From NCBI GenBank assembly GCA_964462945.1, contig CAYWZW010000024.1, forward strand, positions 1-61,940: DNA of 61,940 nucleotides. Direction: 5' to 3'. Positions 1-8,219 of this stretch are shown piece by piece (within the stretch, counting starts at the first letter, position 1; every line of letters begins with the position of its first letter). The DNA comes from GCA-020343675 sp964462945 (GTDB lineage Bacteria; Planctomycetota; Phycisphaerae; Sedimentisphaerales; Anaerobacaceae). The translations under genes and the position numbers were made by a program. The notes beneath the pieces were generated by a model that was not told where the DNA came from, searched no databases, and saw only the letters and a program-made list of their open reading frames with translations.

Positions 1-28
1 AAGAGCACAGTGGAAAGCCCAATATGCA

Positions 29-49
29 GCTTAAGGAACCGCCATTCGT
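29..49 (+). repeat. 21-nt repeat, inverted partner at 15306-15326
   Basis: The core TTAAGGAACCGCCATTCGT (31-49), plus GC before it, recurs as an exact reverse complement at 15306-15326. Flanking bases are unrelated except for short stretches. The second copy sits at the junction of a broken Rhs fragment, so a dispersed short mobile or recombination-prone element is likely. Only two copies were noticed here. Confidence 0.6.
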
Positions 50-186
50 TGCAGGAACCTTTTCCTAATCCGCCTAAAGTCTCTTCGCTGCTTTTCCCTC
101 TTTCCGCAATTATTGCCAAATATATCTGGATTCACGTGCCGATAAGTAGTAAGAAGGGCGTGTTTTGCAGTGATCATGGGGCAAAT

Positions 187-1056
187 ATGGCGTGTGACAA
201 GCTGAATATCTACAAAAGGCCGAATTTAACTAATCCCCGATTGTTACTGGGCTTCTCCGGCTGGATGGACGGCGGCGAGGTCTCGACGGGGACCGTCAAG
301 TGCCTCATCGACAAGCTCGGCGCCCAGGGGTTTGCCGAGATCGAGCCGACGGGATTCTATATCTATAACTTCCCCGGCCCAATGGAAATGACGGCACTGT
401 TTCGCCCCCACACAAAAATAAAGGACGGCGTCATCGAGTCATACGAAGTCCCCTCGAACACGTTTTTTTGCAGCGAAGAAAGCGATCTGATCCTGTTTCT
501 GGGCAAAGAGCCCAACCTGTGCTGGGAAGAATACGCAGAATGTATCTTCTCCGTGTGCTCAGAATTCGGCGTCAGCATGATATATTTCATCGGCAGCGTG
601 GCCGGCCTTGTGCCGCACACGCGTGAGCCGAGGCTCTTCTGTTCCGTTTCGCGTGCGGAGCTGCGAGAGACGTTCCAGCACTACGGCGTGAAATTCACCA
701 ACTACGAAGGTCCCGCCAGTATCGTGACTCACCTGGCGGCGAACTGCGATGAACGTGACCTGAGCATAGTCAGCCTGGTGGCCACGATTCCCGCTTACGT
801 GCAGGGCAATAACCCCAAGTGTATCGAAGCGGCGACAAGACGGCTGGCGGGCATGCTGGAGCTGGACGTGGACCTCGGCGACCTCACAAAAGTCAGCGAC
901 GAGTTTGAGAGGAAATTGGGCGATGCCGTGCAGGAGCAGCCGGAGCTGGCAGGCAACATTCGCAGGCTCGAGGAAGATTACGACAACGAAATCTTCAATA
1001 GCGAGATGGGTGATTTGAAAAAATGGCTGGAGCAGCAGGGAATCAGAGTCGATTGA
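187..1056 (+). CDS. PAC2 family protein
   Basis: A 289-residue protein of the PAC2 (proteasome assembly chaperone 2-like, COG2047-type) family. The family fold starts with LLLGFSGWMDGGEVSTGT and includes the IYFIGSVAGLVPHTREPR stretch. Its role in bacteria is not established. The frame is open back to position 10, but the upstream stretch is not family-like. I place the start at ATG 187, a few bases after GGGG at 178-181. The C-terminal third is acidic (ELDVDLGDL, then a charged helix), as is common in this family. No operon partner is evident: the next gene is on the opposite strand 360 bases away. Confidence 0.8.
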   Translation: MACDKLNIYKRPNLTNPRLLLGFSGWMDGGEVSTGTVKCLIDKLGAQGFAEIEPTGFYIYNFPGPMEMTALFRPHTKIKDGVIESYEVPSNTFFCSEESDLILFLGKEPNLCWEEYAECIFSVCSEFGVSMIYFIGSVAGLVPHTREPRLFCSVSRAELRETFQHYGVKFTNYEGPASIVTHLAANCDERDLSIVSLVATIPAYVQGNNPKCIEAATRRLAGMLELDVDLGDLTKVSDEFERKLGDAVQEQPELAGNIRRLEEDYDNEIFNSEMGDLKKWLEQQGIRVD

Positions 1057-1419
1057 AAGCCTATGGATTGACGACTGACGATTTGCGATTGCCGATTGAT
1101 GAATTCAAATCGAAAACCGAAGATCGAAAATCTCTTTACATAGCCCAGATTTGCGTCATCCGGTCCGGCAGTCTGCCGGACATCGACGGACTTCGGCTTC
1201 GCCTCCGATGCCGTCCTGAGCCTGCCGAAGGTATGACAAGCGCTCAGGGATAATTCTGAAAACAACAGGGACCTGCCGTGGCGAGAGCATCTTGCCCTTG
1301 TTCTACCGGCGGCAAGCTGCCGCCGGGACGCAAGGCCGGGACGGCCTCGCCACAAATCGGTCCAGGCCCCCACAGGATACAAAGCCCGATGTCATTCCAT
1401 CCGAAAGCGGCACCCGGCA
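1057..1419. repeat. Intergenic region with hairpins and short repeats
   Basis: No gene seen. It holds a quasi-repeat of GATT-containing units (about 1066-1130) and three compact hairpins: GTCCGGCA/TGCCGGAC at 1163-1181, CCGGCGGCA/TGCCGCCGG at 1306-1326 (9 bp, loop AGC), and AGGCC/GGCCT at 1333-1347. On the minus strand, around 1370-1355, there is a left arm like the GGGGCCTG-ACCGA terminators that follow the paralogous secreted genes, but its right arm is replaced. The hairpins could end transcription of either flanking gene. Confidence 0.5.
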
Positions 1420-4227
1420 TTAGGGAGCACCGGCCGGCCGATGCAGTTGAATGTCATCGAAGTACACCTTGCCCGCCTCGCCGGGCGCGGTCATATTGCC
1501 GCGCGTGCCCAGGCCCAGCGCGATCTTGTCCACGTTCTTCAGGTTGACGCCTTGGTCGGCAAACTTCTGCAGTGGAACCACCCACTCGGTCCATGTAGTT
1601 ATCGTTGTCGCGACCGGATCGTCGTGGTAAACCACCGCCGGCGCGCCGGCGCTATTGGAGATCGCCACGTATAACCGCTCGGCCGCGTTGCTGAAGATGC
1701 CGATATCCTGATGGGCCCATTGCGCGCCGACCGTGCCGGTGAGCTTGACGTTCGAGAATTTGGCCTGACACGTGGCGGCGTTATTATGGCTGGTGACCGC
1801 CAGGCCCACGTAAACGTCCGAGCTCATCGTGATGCCCTGCCTCCAGACCATCGGCTGCCAGGTCACGCCGTTGCTGGAATAGTAGCCTCTGAAGTTGCCC
1901 GCAGCGTCACGCTCCAATTTGACCCAGTACGGCGCCTTGATGGCTATCTGTTCGGCGGTCGCGACGGACGTGTCGCTTGTGGCGGCAATGCCCGTATCCG
2001 TCCGAGCCTGGAAGCGGCATCCGTTGCCGGGCGTGATATACACGGCCGCGAATTTCGAGCCGGCATCCAGCGTTTCACGGATCATCACGCCGCCCTTGGC
2101 CCACGGATCCGTATTATCGACGCTGAGCACCTTCGCTTCAATTGTGCCAATGCCGGCGAGTGTCTTGAAGCCAAAGTGGAACTGGTCGGCCGTGCCCCAG
2201 ATGTCCGCGCCTGCCGCGGCAATCGTGTAGGTGCCGGCCGGCGCTTCTGTGAAGCCGCCCACGGTCAGAGGACGACCCTGGAACCACAGCGACAGTTGTG
2301 CAACACTCCCTTCGGTCCAGTCGCGCACGGCGATCAGGGTCAGCTCGGCCTCCGAATACTTCGCGAAGCCCTGCTTGTTGTTGTCGTATGACAACGGCAT
2401 CGACTGGCTGCCGCCGTGAACGATGGTTTGCTCAGTATAGGAGGCCGTCGTCTCGTCGCCGACGGCGGCACCGGTACCGTTGCCCGCGAAGTAAGGCGGG
2501 CTCTGCGGCGTGCCGTAGCCAAGCCCATCATGCCACGAGTACCAGATCTGGTTCTCGCCGGCATCGTAAGATTCAAAATCGTCCACGATAGCAAAATCAG
2601 CGGTCGTGAAGCTCCAGACCTTGCCGACCCACGGACTGTCGGGGTTGACGTTGTTGACCTCATCAATCCGCCAGAAGTAAGTGGTTTCCCAGGCCAGTTT
2701 AGCGGGAGCGTAGCTCTCGTCACCAAGCGCCTTGGTGGCTTTGAACTCGGGCGAAGCCTTGGTGGCATTCCTGACCGCATCTGCATTTGTGCCGAGGTAC
2801 ACCTCGTGCGAAGCGGCGTACGCACCGGCAGTCCAGCTCAGAACCGGCGTCTGCTTCACATCCACGGCCCCGTCAGCAGGCTTCGGATTGCCCACAGCGC
2901 CCAGAGTCGTGAAGCTCCAGACGTCGCCTTTGTAGGTAGCCGTGCCGTCAAACTCATCGACACACCAGTAGTAAGTCTTGGCAAACTTGAGCGGGCCGGG
3001 TGTGTAGGTCGTCGTGCCCCGAGCGATCCCGGTGACGGCGTTGCTGACGTTGTCAAAATTATCGCCGAAGTAAACGGTGTGCAGTTTTGCGCCGAAACCG
3101 GCCGTCCAGTTGAGCGTCACAGCCGGGTCCACGGACTCGGCGCCATCCACCGGGTTCGGGTTATAGGCTTTCTTAGGCGGAATCGTGAAGCTCCAGACGT
3201 AGCCTTTGTGCTTCGTGACGCCATCGGCCTCGATCTCATCGATGCGCCAGTAATACGTTGTTCCCGGAACGAGGCCGTCCGGATAAGGATACCCGGGAAA
3301 GCCGACAACGTAGGAGGTCGCGGCCTGGTTACCGCGGAACGTGCCGCCTGTGCCGTTGTTCACGTCGTCGAAGGTCTCGCCGAAGTACACATCGTGCGAG
3401 ACCGCCGTATCGCCGGCGACCCAGGTAAGATTCGCCCATGTCTCCGTATGGAGAGCACCATCATGCGGATTGGGATTTCTGGCCTGAGGCGTCATACCCA
3501 GGGCGTATCTGACCGATGCCTCCAGGAAGGCATAGGCATTCTCATTCCATACCAGATATGATTGCTCGTCAAAGCCCAGACAAATGCGCATATCCGCCGC
3601 GACCGCGGGACTTCCATCCGCAGGAGCTATAGGCAGCTTGGCGCCCTTCTCATAAATATAGAAAACGTCGTACGTCTGGCCATCCAGCAAGGTGGCCCTG
3701 GCGATGACGGCGGCCTCCTGCCCTGCGATCCCGTTGCTAAAGCGAGCTGCACCGCGGGCACTCACAATATCTTTAAGAACGGTTACCTTCCCGCTGAAGC
3801 CCGCGGCCAGATAATGTCCCGGCTCGACGACCTCGATATCCGTCGAGACCACATCCTGGCCTGCGCCGGCGCCAAGCGTCAGACCCATCTCGTCCCAGCC
3901 CCAGCTTTCGGTGACGATCATCGGCGTTTCAATCTCCGTGATTTCGGTCCTGATGTTGGCAGAACCGACCGACTCGGAAACAAACACCAAATCCGCGGCC
4001 TTAGCGGCGGCCTCCGTGTTTGCCTCGTTTTCGTTGTCGTCGAAATACGTCACCGTGTGCCCAAGGCCCTCCATAAAGGCTTTGAGCGCATCGTCTCCCG
4101 GCATGTGCACCGGGTCCATTGACGAAATAAACAGAATGTTGGCCCCCCTGACGCCGGGAGTCAGCAGGCACAGGCCGAGCACCGCCACCAGATAAACCAC
4201 GCTTCTTACGAATCTTTTCTCTGACAT
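1420..4227 (-). CDS. Large secreted modular protein with ThuA-like and Fn3-like domains
   Basis: A 935-residue exported protein. Residues 1-28 are a signal peptide. Residues 29-245 look like a Rossmann/ThuA-type domain (ILFISSMDP, LGHTVTYFDD). Three Fn3-like modules follow (about 250-348, 355-440, 446-542), each starting NPxPxDGA and ending VWSFT. The C-terminal module (546-935) starts DDFESYDAG and ends VYFDDIQLHRP. It is interrupted at about 652-846 by a DUF1349-like beta-sandwich (VLSVDNTDPWAKGGVMIRETL, APYWVKLERDAAGNFRGYYS). A clear RBS (AAGGAGG) precedes ATG. It is divergent from its paralogue at 4644. The role is probably binding extracellular carbohydrate or the cell surface; no catalytic motif was recognised. 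Confidence 0.85.
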   Translation of the reverse strand: MSEKRFVRSVVYLVAVLGLCLLTPGVRGANILFISSMDPVHMPGDDALKAFMEGLGHTVTYFDDNENEANTEAAAKAADLVFVSESVGSANIRTEITEIETPMIVTESWGWDEMGLTLGAGAGQDVVSTDIEVVEPGHYLAAGFSGKVTVLKDIVSARGAARFSNGIAGQEAAVIARATLLDGQTYDVFYIYEKGAKLPIAPADGSPAVAADMRICLGFDEQSYLVWNENAYAFLEASVRYALGMTPQARNPNPHDGALHTETWANLTWVAGDTAVSHDVYFGETFDDVNNGTGGTFRGNQAATSYVVGFPGYPYPDGLVPGTTYYWRIDEIEADGVTKHKGYVWSFTIPPKKAYNPNPVDGAESVDPAVTLNWTAGFGAKLHTVYFGDNFDNVSNAVTGIARGTTTYTPGPLKFAKTYYWCVDEFDGTATYKGDVWSFTTLGAVGNPKPADGAVDVKQTPVLSWTAGAYAASHEVYLGTNADAVRNATKASPEFKATKALGDESYAPAKLAWETTYFWRIDEVNNVNPDSPWVGKVWSFTTADFAIVDDFESYDAGENQIWYSWHDGLGYGTPQSPPYFAGNGTGAAVGDETTASYTEQTIVHGGSQSMPLSYDNNKQGFAKYSEAELTLIAVRDWTEGSVAQLSLWFQGRPLTVGGFTEAPAGTYTIAAAGADIWGTADQFHFGFKTLAGIGTIEAKVLSVDNTDPWAKGGVMIRETLDAGSKFAAVYITPGNGCRFQARTDTGIAATSDTSVATAEQIAIKAPYWVKLERDAAGNFRGYYSSNGVTWQPMVWRQGITMSSDVYVGLAVTSHNNAATCQAKFSNVKLTGTVGAQWAHQDIGIFSNAAERLYVAISNSAGAPAVVYHDDPVATTITTWTEWVVPLQKFADQGVNLKNVDKIALGLGTRGNMTAPGEAGKVYFDDIQLHRPAGAP

Positions 4228-4264
4228 AATAATCCTCCTTCAAATATAGATGCCAATATCCGTA

Positions 4265-4294
4265 TTTATACCAGACGAGCCCCCGTCTCGTCAA
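4265..4294 (-). promoter_or_regulatory. Sigma-70-type promoter for the 1420-4227 gene
   Basis: On the minus strand, TTGACG (4294-4289), an 18-nt spacer and TATAAA (4270-4265). A start near 4258 would give a leader of about 30 nt. The same TTGAC-18-TATAA form appears at 34494 and 60015. Confidence 0.6.
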
Positions 4295-4574
4295 GGAAAA
4301 CTCTGCACAGATTGGGGCACGCCTGCAATCGGGTTTGCGCCTGAACGGACACTTCTGCCTTTGTACGCCCTTGCGACAGGCCCAGAGAAAAGGGTCGGAT
4401 AGAACAGCCCGTTCACGCCGCTCAGTGAAGAGGTCATTTTCAATAGTCTTTGAAGCTTCTCATCCACGCGGGCCAGTCGCCCGGCTGGACGCCGCCCGCG
4501 ACGGTCCAGGGGCCGCTTTGGTCGTACTGTTTATGTGGAGGCCGTCGAAAGAGCCGGACCGGATCGGATTTCTC
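4295..4574. other. Divergent intergenic region, no gene seen
   Basis: This is the space between two divergent promoters. Open frames here lack a ribosome binding site and resemble nothing I know. I see no clear operator or riboswitch. Confidence 0.4.
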
Positions 4575-4603
4575 TTGAAGTGAGGCACCAAATCTGCTAT
4601 AAA
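4575..4603 (+). promoter_or_regulatory. Sigma-70-type promoter for the 4644-7976 gene
   Basis: TTGAAG (4575-4580), a 17-nt spacer and TATAAA (4598-4603). The gene starts 40 bases later after GGAAGGAG. Confidence 0.6.
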
Positions 4604-4643
4604 AGATAGTGGGCATGATGGTCATTTTGGAAGGAGAATTATC

Positions 4644-7600
4644 ATGTATAAGAACTCGATTTTCCGGCTCTGGTTTGTCTTGGCGCTCGGTCTTACCACC
4701 GCCACAGCCGTGGCGGGCGTCGATTACGGAGAGCCTGATGGTGGGTGGGCATATATTTACACCGGTGATGAGGCTGCTTCGGTCGCTGCCGCGGCGCTGG
4801 ACGGAACCTGGAACCATTATGATGCTGCCGCCGGTGGATCTGATGCCTGGGATGGTTCGGCCCCCGGCCAGGTCGGCTCGGCGGGCACGGGCAGCGCCCC
4901 GGGTGGGGCCGGCATCTTCACCGAGGGCGGTACGACCTTCCTGCGTATTCAGGATTGCGGCGACCCCAGGGATGCCGGCGGCGGGTGGGCCGATCCATCT
5001 AATCGAAAGATAACCTTCGCTCACGACCTGGGCCAGGACGCAGGGGTGGACGGCAGCGCCATTCTCAATAATGGCGTCACTCTATCGTTCAGGGCGCGTA
5101 TCCCGACGACACCTCCGCTGGATGCTTACTACCCTGACGGCGGCTCGGCGACTCAGGCCTGGATAACCAGAGGCTATAACATCCACGACGATGGATACGG
5201 CGTCTTCGGTGTCAAACAGGGCACGGCCGGCAACGGGGTCGTGTGCTTCTCGCTGTGCACGCCCGATGATGAAGGCGTCTCGGGAGCCGGCCTGGTCATG
5301 AACAAACTCAACGGCACCTCAGTCACCGCAAACGTGGATTCATACGATGCGGCGGGCACGGAGAACCTTCTTACGGGGTTCGACCCGACCCAGTGGCACG
5401 AGTTCTGGATCCAGATCGTGGCCGATACCTCCGGCGGGGGCACCCACAAAGTGACCGTCTGGATGGACGGCAACGTCGGCGCTCCCAACGGCACCTTCCA
5501 CGTCACGGCAGGCACGAAGGACGAATACGACTTCAACGGGTATCTGGTTATGAGCCTCGGCCGGACGGCCATCGCCGGTTCGCAGGACGTGGACTTCTTT
5601 GCCTACAAGACCGCTCTTATTCCTCCGGGCGCCTCGAACCCGAACCAGGCCCGCGCTATCACTCCCACTCCCGGAGCGACGGTGGCCCTGTCAGAAGCGA
5701 CACCGCTGGCCTGGAAGGCCGGGCAGAATGCGGTCAGGCATGATGTGTACTTCGGGACCGATGAAGGCGGCGTGGCCGGTGCCGATGCCACGGATACCAC
5801 GGGCATTTATCGAGGCCGGCAGAATGTGGTCATCTATAACCCGCCGGAAGCACTCGAATTAGGCCGGACGTACTACTGGCGGATCGACGAGGTCGAGGCC
5901 GACGGTGCGACGATCCACAAAGGGGACCTCTGGAGCTTTGCGATAATCGACTATCTGCTTGTGGACGGTTTTGAGGACTACAACGACTATTCACCCCACG
6001 AGATATTCAGCACCTGGATAGATGGGTGGGATAATCCCGAAAACGGTTCGACCGTGGGGTACCCCGAACCGGACTTTACTCGCGGAGAACATTTCGCCGA
6101 GACCCTGATTGTGCACGGCGGCGCGCAGGCCATGCCGTTCTTCTACAACAACAACGATCCGGCCAGGTACTCCGAGGCAAAAATGACGCTGGCCGCCCAG
6201 CGGAACTGGACGCAGCAAGGCGTCAAGGCCTTGTCGCTGTGGTTCAGGGGCTATCCGCCGGCTCTTGGCAGTTTCGTCGAAGGTCCCGTCGGCACCTATA
6301 CAGTCAACGCCGAGGGCGCGGACATCTGGGGCACCTCCGACCAGCTCCATTTCGCCTTCAAGGAGCTCTCCGGCGCCGGCTCGATCGCGGCGAACGTCCT
6401 GAGCGTGCAGAACACAGATCCATCAGCCAAGGCGGGGGTGATGATTCGGGACGCACTTGACCCGGATTCGACATACGCGATGATGGTAGTCACACCGGGC
6501 GACGGAGTCTGGTTCGGACATCGCGATGCAACCGGCCAAGCCAGCGCCGGCAACAACCAGGCCGGAATCACGGCCCCTCAGTGGGTGAAATTGGAACGCA
6601 CGATAGGCGGGCTCGTCAGAGCGTATTATTCAGCGGACGGCAGCACGTGGACACTGTTGGGCACCTCTTCGAGCATCACCATGAGTGTGCCTCTGTACGT
6701 CGGCTTGGCGGTAACCAGCCACAACCCCGGCGTCGCGTGCGAAGCCAAGTTCTCGAATGTCACCACCGAGGCCGCGGGGTCGTGGGTCCACCAGGACATC
6801 GGTTTGATCAGCAACCAGGTCCAGCCCATGTACGTCGCTGTCGCCAATAAGAGCGGCACGACGGGGACGGTTTACCATGAGGACCCCAATGCGGCGACTG
6901 TGAACACCTGGGCGGAATGGAATATCGACCTGAAGGACTTCATCGATCAGGGTATTGACCCGACCGACGTGGACAGCATTGCGATCGGCTTCGGCGATAA
7001 GGTCAATCCCGTGCCCGGCGGTTCGGGGAAAATGTATTTCGACGATATCGGGCTGTATCAGCCGAGATACATTCCCGGCAAAGTCACACCGTTTGCCGCC
7101 GACTTTAGTGACGACGGCACAGTTGACCTTGCAGACCTTCAGGTCATGCTCGGTGACTGGCTGGAAGGCGATTACACGGTACAGGCGGTCGCCCCGCAGC
7201 CGGCCGTTTCCCAGTGGATGTTCGACAACAACGCCAACGACAGCACCGGCGCCAACCAGGGGACTGCGCGTGGAAACCCGACGTATGCGGCCGGTAAGTC
7301 CGGCCAGGCCATTCGGCTCGATGGGGATGACTACGTGGATCTCGGCAATCCCGCGTCGCTGGACTTCGCGACCGGCGACTGGAGCGTCTCGGCGTGGATC
7401 AAGACAACGCAGGCCGGCACGGGCGACGCGAACAAAGGCACCGTCTTTGCCAAGGGCGGAGATCAGACCGGCGGAATACGCTACACGCTGGCCGTCAACG
7501 AAGCACAATCGGGCATGGTTACCCTGACCACGGACGATGACGTCGCGAAAATCCAGGCAACGAGCGGCACTGCCGTGAATGACGACGCATGGCACCACGT

Positions 7601-7976
7601 CGTCGGGACCAGAAGCGCCGGCGAGTTGCGCATTTACGTTGACGGCGTGCTCAATGGGACCAACTCGCTGCCCGCCGGATACAACCTTTCCGGCACATCC
7701 CAGCACAACGCATACGTCGGGGTCATAACGGACAACAGGGACGCCACCTTGGTCAAGTACTTTGTCGGTATGATCGACGATGTCCGGATTTACAACTATG
7801 CTCTGTCCGACAACGAGATATTAAGTGTGGCCGGATTGAGCGACCTGTACGTGCCGCTGACCTCGCTGGCCAATATCTCCGATGAGGAGCCAGTTAACTC
7901 CAAGAGAGTGAACTTCAAGGACTTTGCGCTCCTGGCGGATGAATGGCTCGAACAGCTTGTCTGGCCGAGCTGGTAG
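4644..7976 (+). CDS. Large secreted modular protein with LamG and dockerin-like halves
   Basis: A 1,110-residue exported protein. A signal peptide ends near TAVAG. It is followed by a beta-rich N-terminal region (about 27-330), one Fn3-like module (about 337-432) and the YFDDI-type C-terminal module (about 434-810), which carries a DUF1349-like insertion at about 534-725. Next is one dockerin-like half (DFSDDGTVDLADLQVMLGDW, about 820-840), a LamG/concanavalin-like domain (about 855-1068, WSVSAWIKTT and DDVRIYNYALS), and a second dockerin-like half (VNFKDFALLADEWLE, about 1089-1103). The LamG domain therefore appears to sit inside a split dockerin. ATG follows GGAAGGAGAATTATC. A terminator lies at 8019. 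Function is probably adhesion or glycan binding; no catalytic site was seen. Confidence 0.85.
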   Translation: MYKNSIFRLWFVLALGLTTATAVAGVDYGEPDGGWAYIYTGDEAASVAAAALDGTWNHYDAAAGGSDAWDGSAPGQVGSAGTGSAPGGAGIFTEGGTTFLRIQDCGDPRDAGGGWADPSNRKITFAHDLGQDAGVDGSAILNNGVTLSFRARIPTTPPLDAYYPDGGSATQAWITRGYNIHDDGYGVFGVKQGTAGNGVVCFSLCTPDDEGVSGAGLVMNKLNGTSVTANVDSYDAAGTENLLTGFDPTQWHEFWIQIVADTSGGGTHKVTVWMDGNVGAPNGTFHVTAGTKDEYDFNGYLVMSLGRTAIAGSQDVDFFAYKTALIPPGASNPNQARAITPTPGATVALSEATPLAWKAGQNAVRHDVYFGTDEGGVAGADATDTTGIYRGRQNVVIYNPPEALELGRTYYWRIDEVEADGATIHKGDLWSFAIIDYLLVDGFEDYNDYSPHEIFSTWIDGWDNPENGSTVGYPEPDFTRGEHFAETLIVHGGAQAMPFFYNNNDPARYSEAKMTLAAQRNWTQQGVKALSLWFRGYPPALGSFVEGPVGTYTVNAEGADIWGTSDQLHFAFKELSGAGSIAANVLSVQNTDPSAKAGVMIRDALDPDSTYAMMVVTPGDGVWFGHRDATGQASAGNNQAGITAPQWVKLERTIGGLVRAYYSADGSTWTLLGTSSSITMSVPLYVGLAVTSHNPGVACEAKFSNVTTEAAGSWVHQDIGLISNQVQPMYVAVANKSGTTGTVYHEDPNAATVNTWAEWNIDLKDFIDQGIDPTDVDSIAIGFGDKVNPVPGGSGKMYFDDIGLYQPRYIPGKVTPFAADFSDDGTVDLADLQVMLGDWLEGDYTVQAVAPQPAVSQWMFDNNANDSTGANQGTARGNPTYAAGKSGQAIRLDGDDYVDLGNPASLDFATGDWSVSAWIKTTQAGTGDANKGTVFAKGGDQTGGIRYTLAVNEAQSGMVTLTTDDDVAKIQATSGTAVNDDAWHHVVGTRSAGELRIYVDGVLNGTNSLPAGYNLSGTSQHNAYVGVITDNRDATLVKYFVGMIDDVRIYNYALSDNEILSVAGLSDLYVPLTSLANISDEEPVNSKRVNFKDFALLADEWLEQLVWPSW

Positions 7977-8018
7977 TCTCTGACTAACGTGTGTGACATT
8001 CGGATTAAGTACCACTTC

Positions 8019-8051
8019 GGGGCCTGCACCGACGGGCTCGGTACAGGCCCC
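8019..8051 (+). terminator. Terminator-like hairpin after the 4644 gene
   Basis: GGGGCCTG pairs with CAGGCCCC (8 bp), then a C/A mismatch, then ACCGA/TCGGT (5 bp) with a 5-nt loop. No strong T-run follows. It is nearly the same sequence as the hairpins at 18482 and 56486 (minus strand). Confidence 0.6.
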
Positions 8052-8188
8052 AACTATTGCAGCCAAACTCCCGCGCTTGACATTGGGGGCCATATCCTGT
8101 CTATTGGTGGTCGTCAGACCGTCTGCGACGCAATACCTGAAGGATGGTCAGAACGCGGGTATTCGCAAACGGTAGATTGAAGCAGAAG

Positions 8189-8215
8189 CCCCTGCCAGTA
8201 ACAAGCAGGGGGAGG
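8189..8215 (+). promoter_or_regulatory. Hairpin abutting the sulfatase ribosome binding site
   Basis: CCCCTGC (8189-8195) can pair with GCAGGGG (8205-8211). The stem runs into the ribosome binding site GGAGG (8211-8215) ahead of ATG 8220, so folding could partly mask translation initiation. Confidence 0.4.
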
Positions 8216-8219
8216 TATT

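Noticed and set aside
10..186. Upstream extension of the PAC2 gene
   Set aside because: The frame is open, but the residues do not fit the family, include a dispersed repeat, and lack an RBS; ATG 187 fits better.
2416..3561. 381-codon plus-strand frame inside the 1420-4227 gene
   Set aside because: Antisense to repeated Fn3-like modules; its own repeats are only the mirror of those modules.
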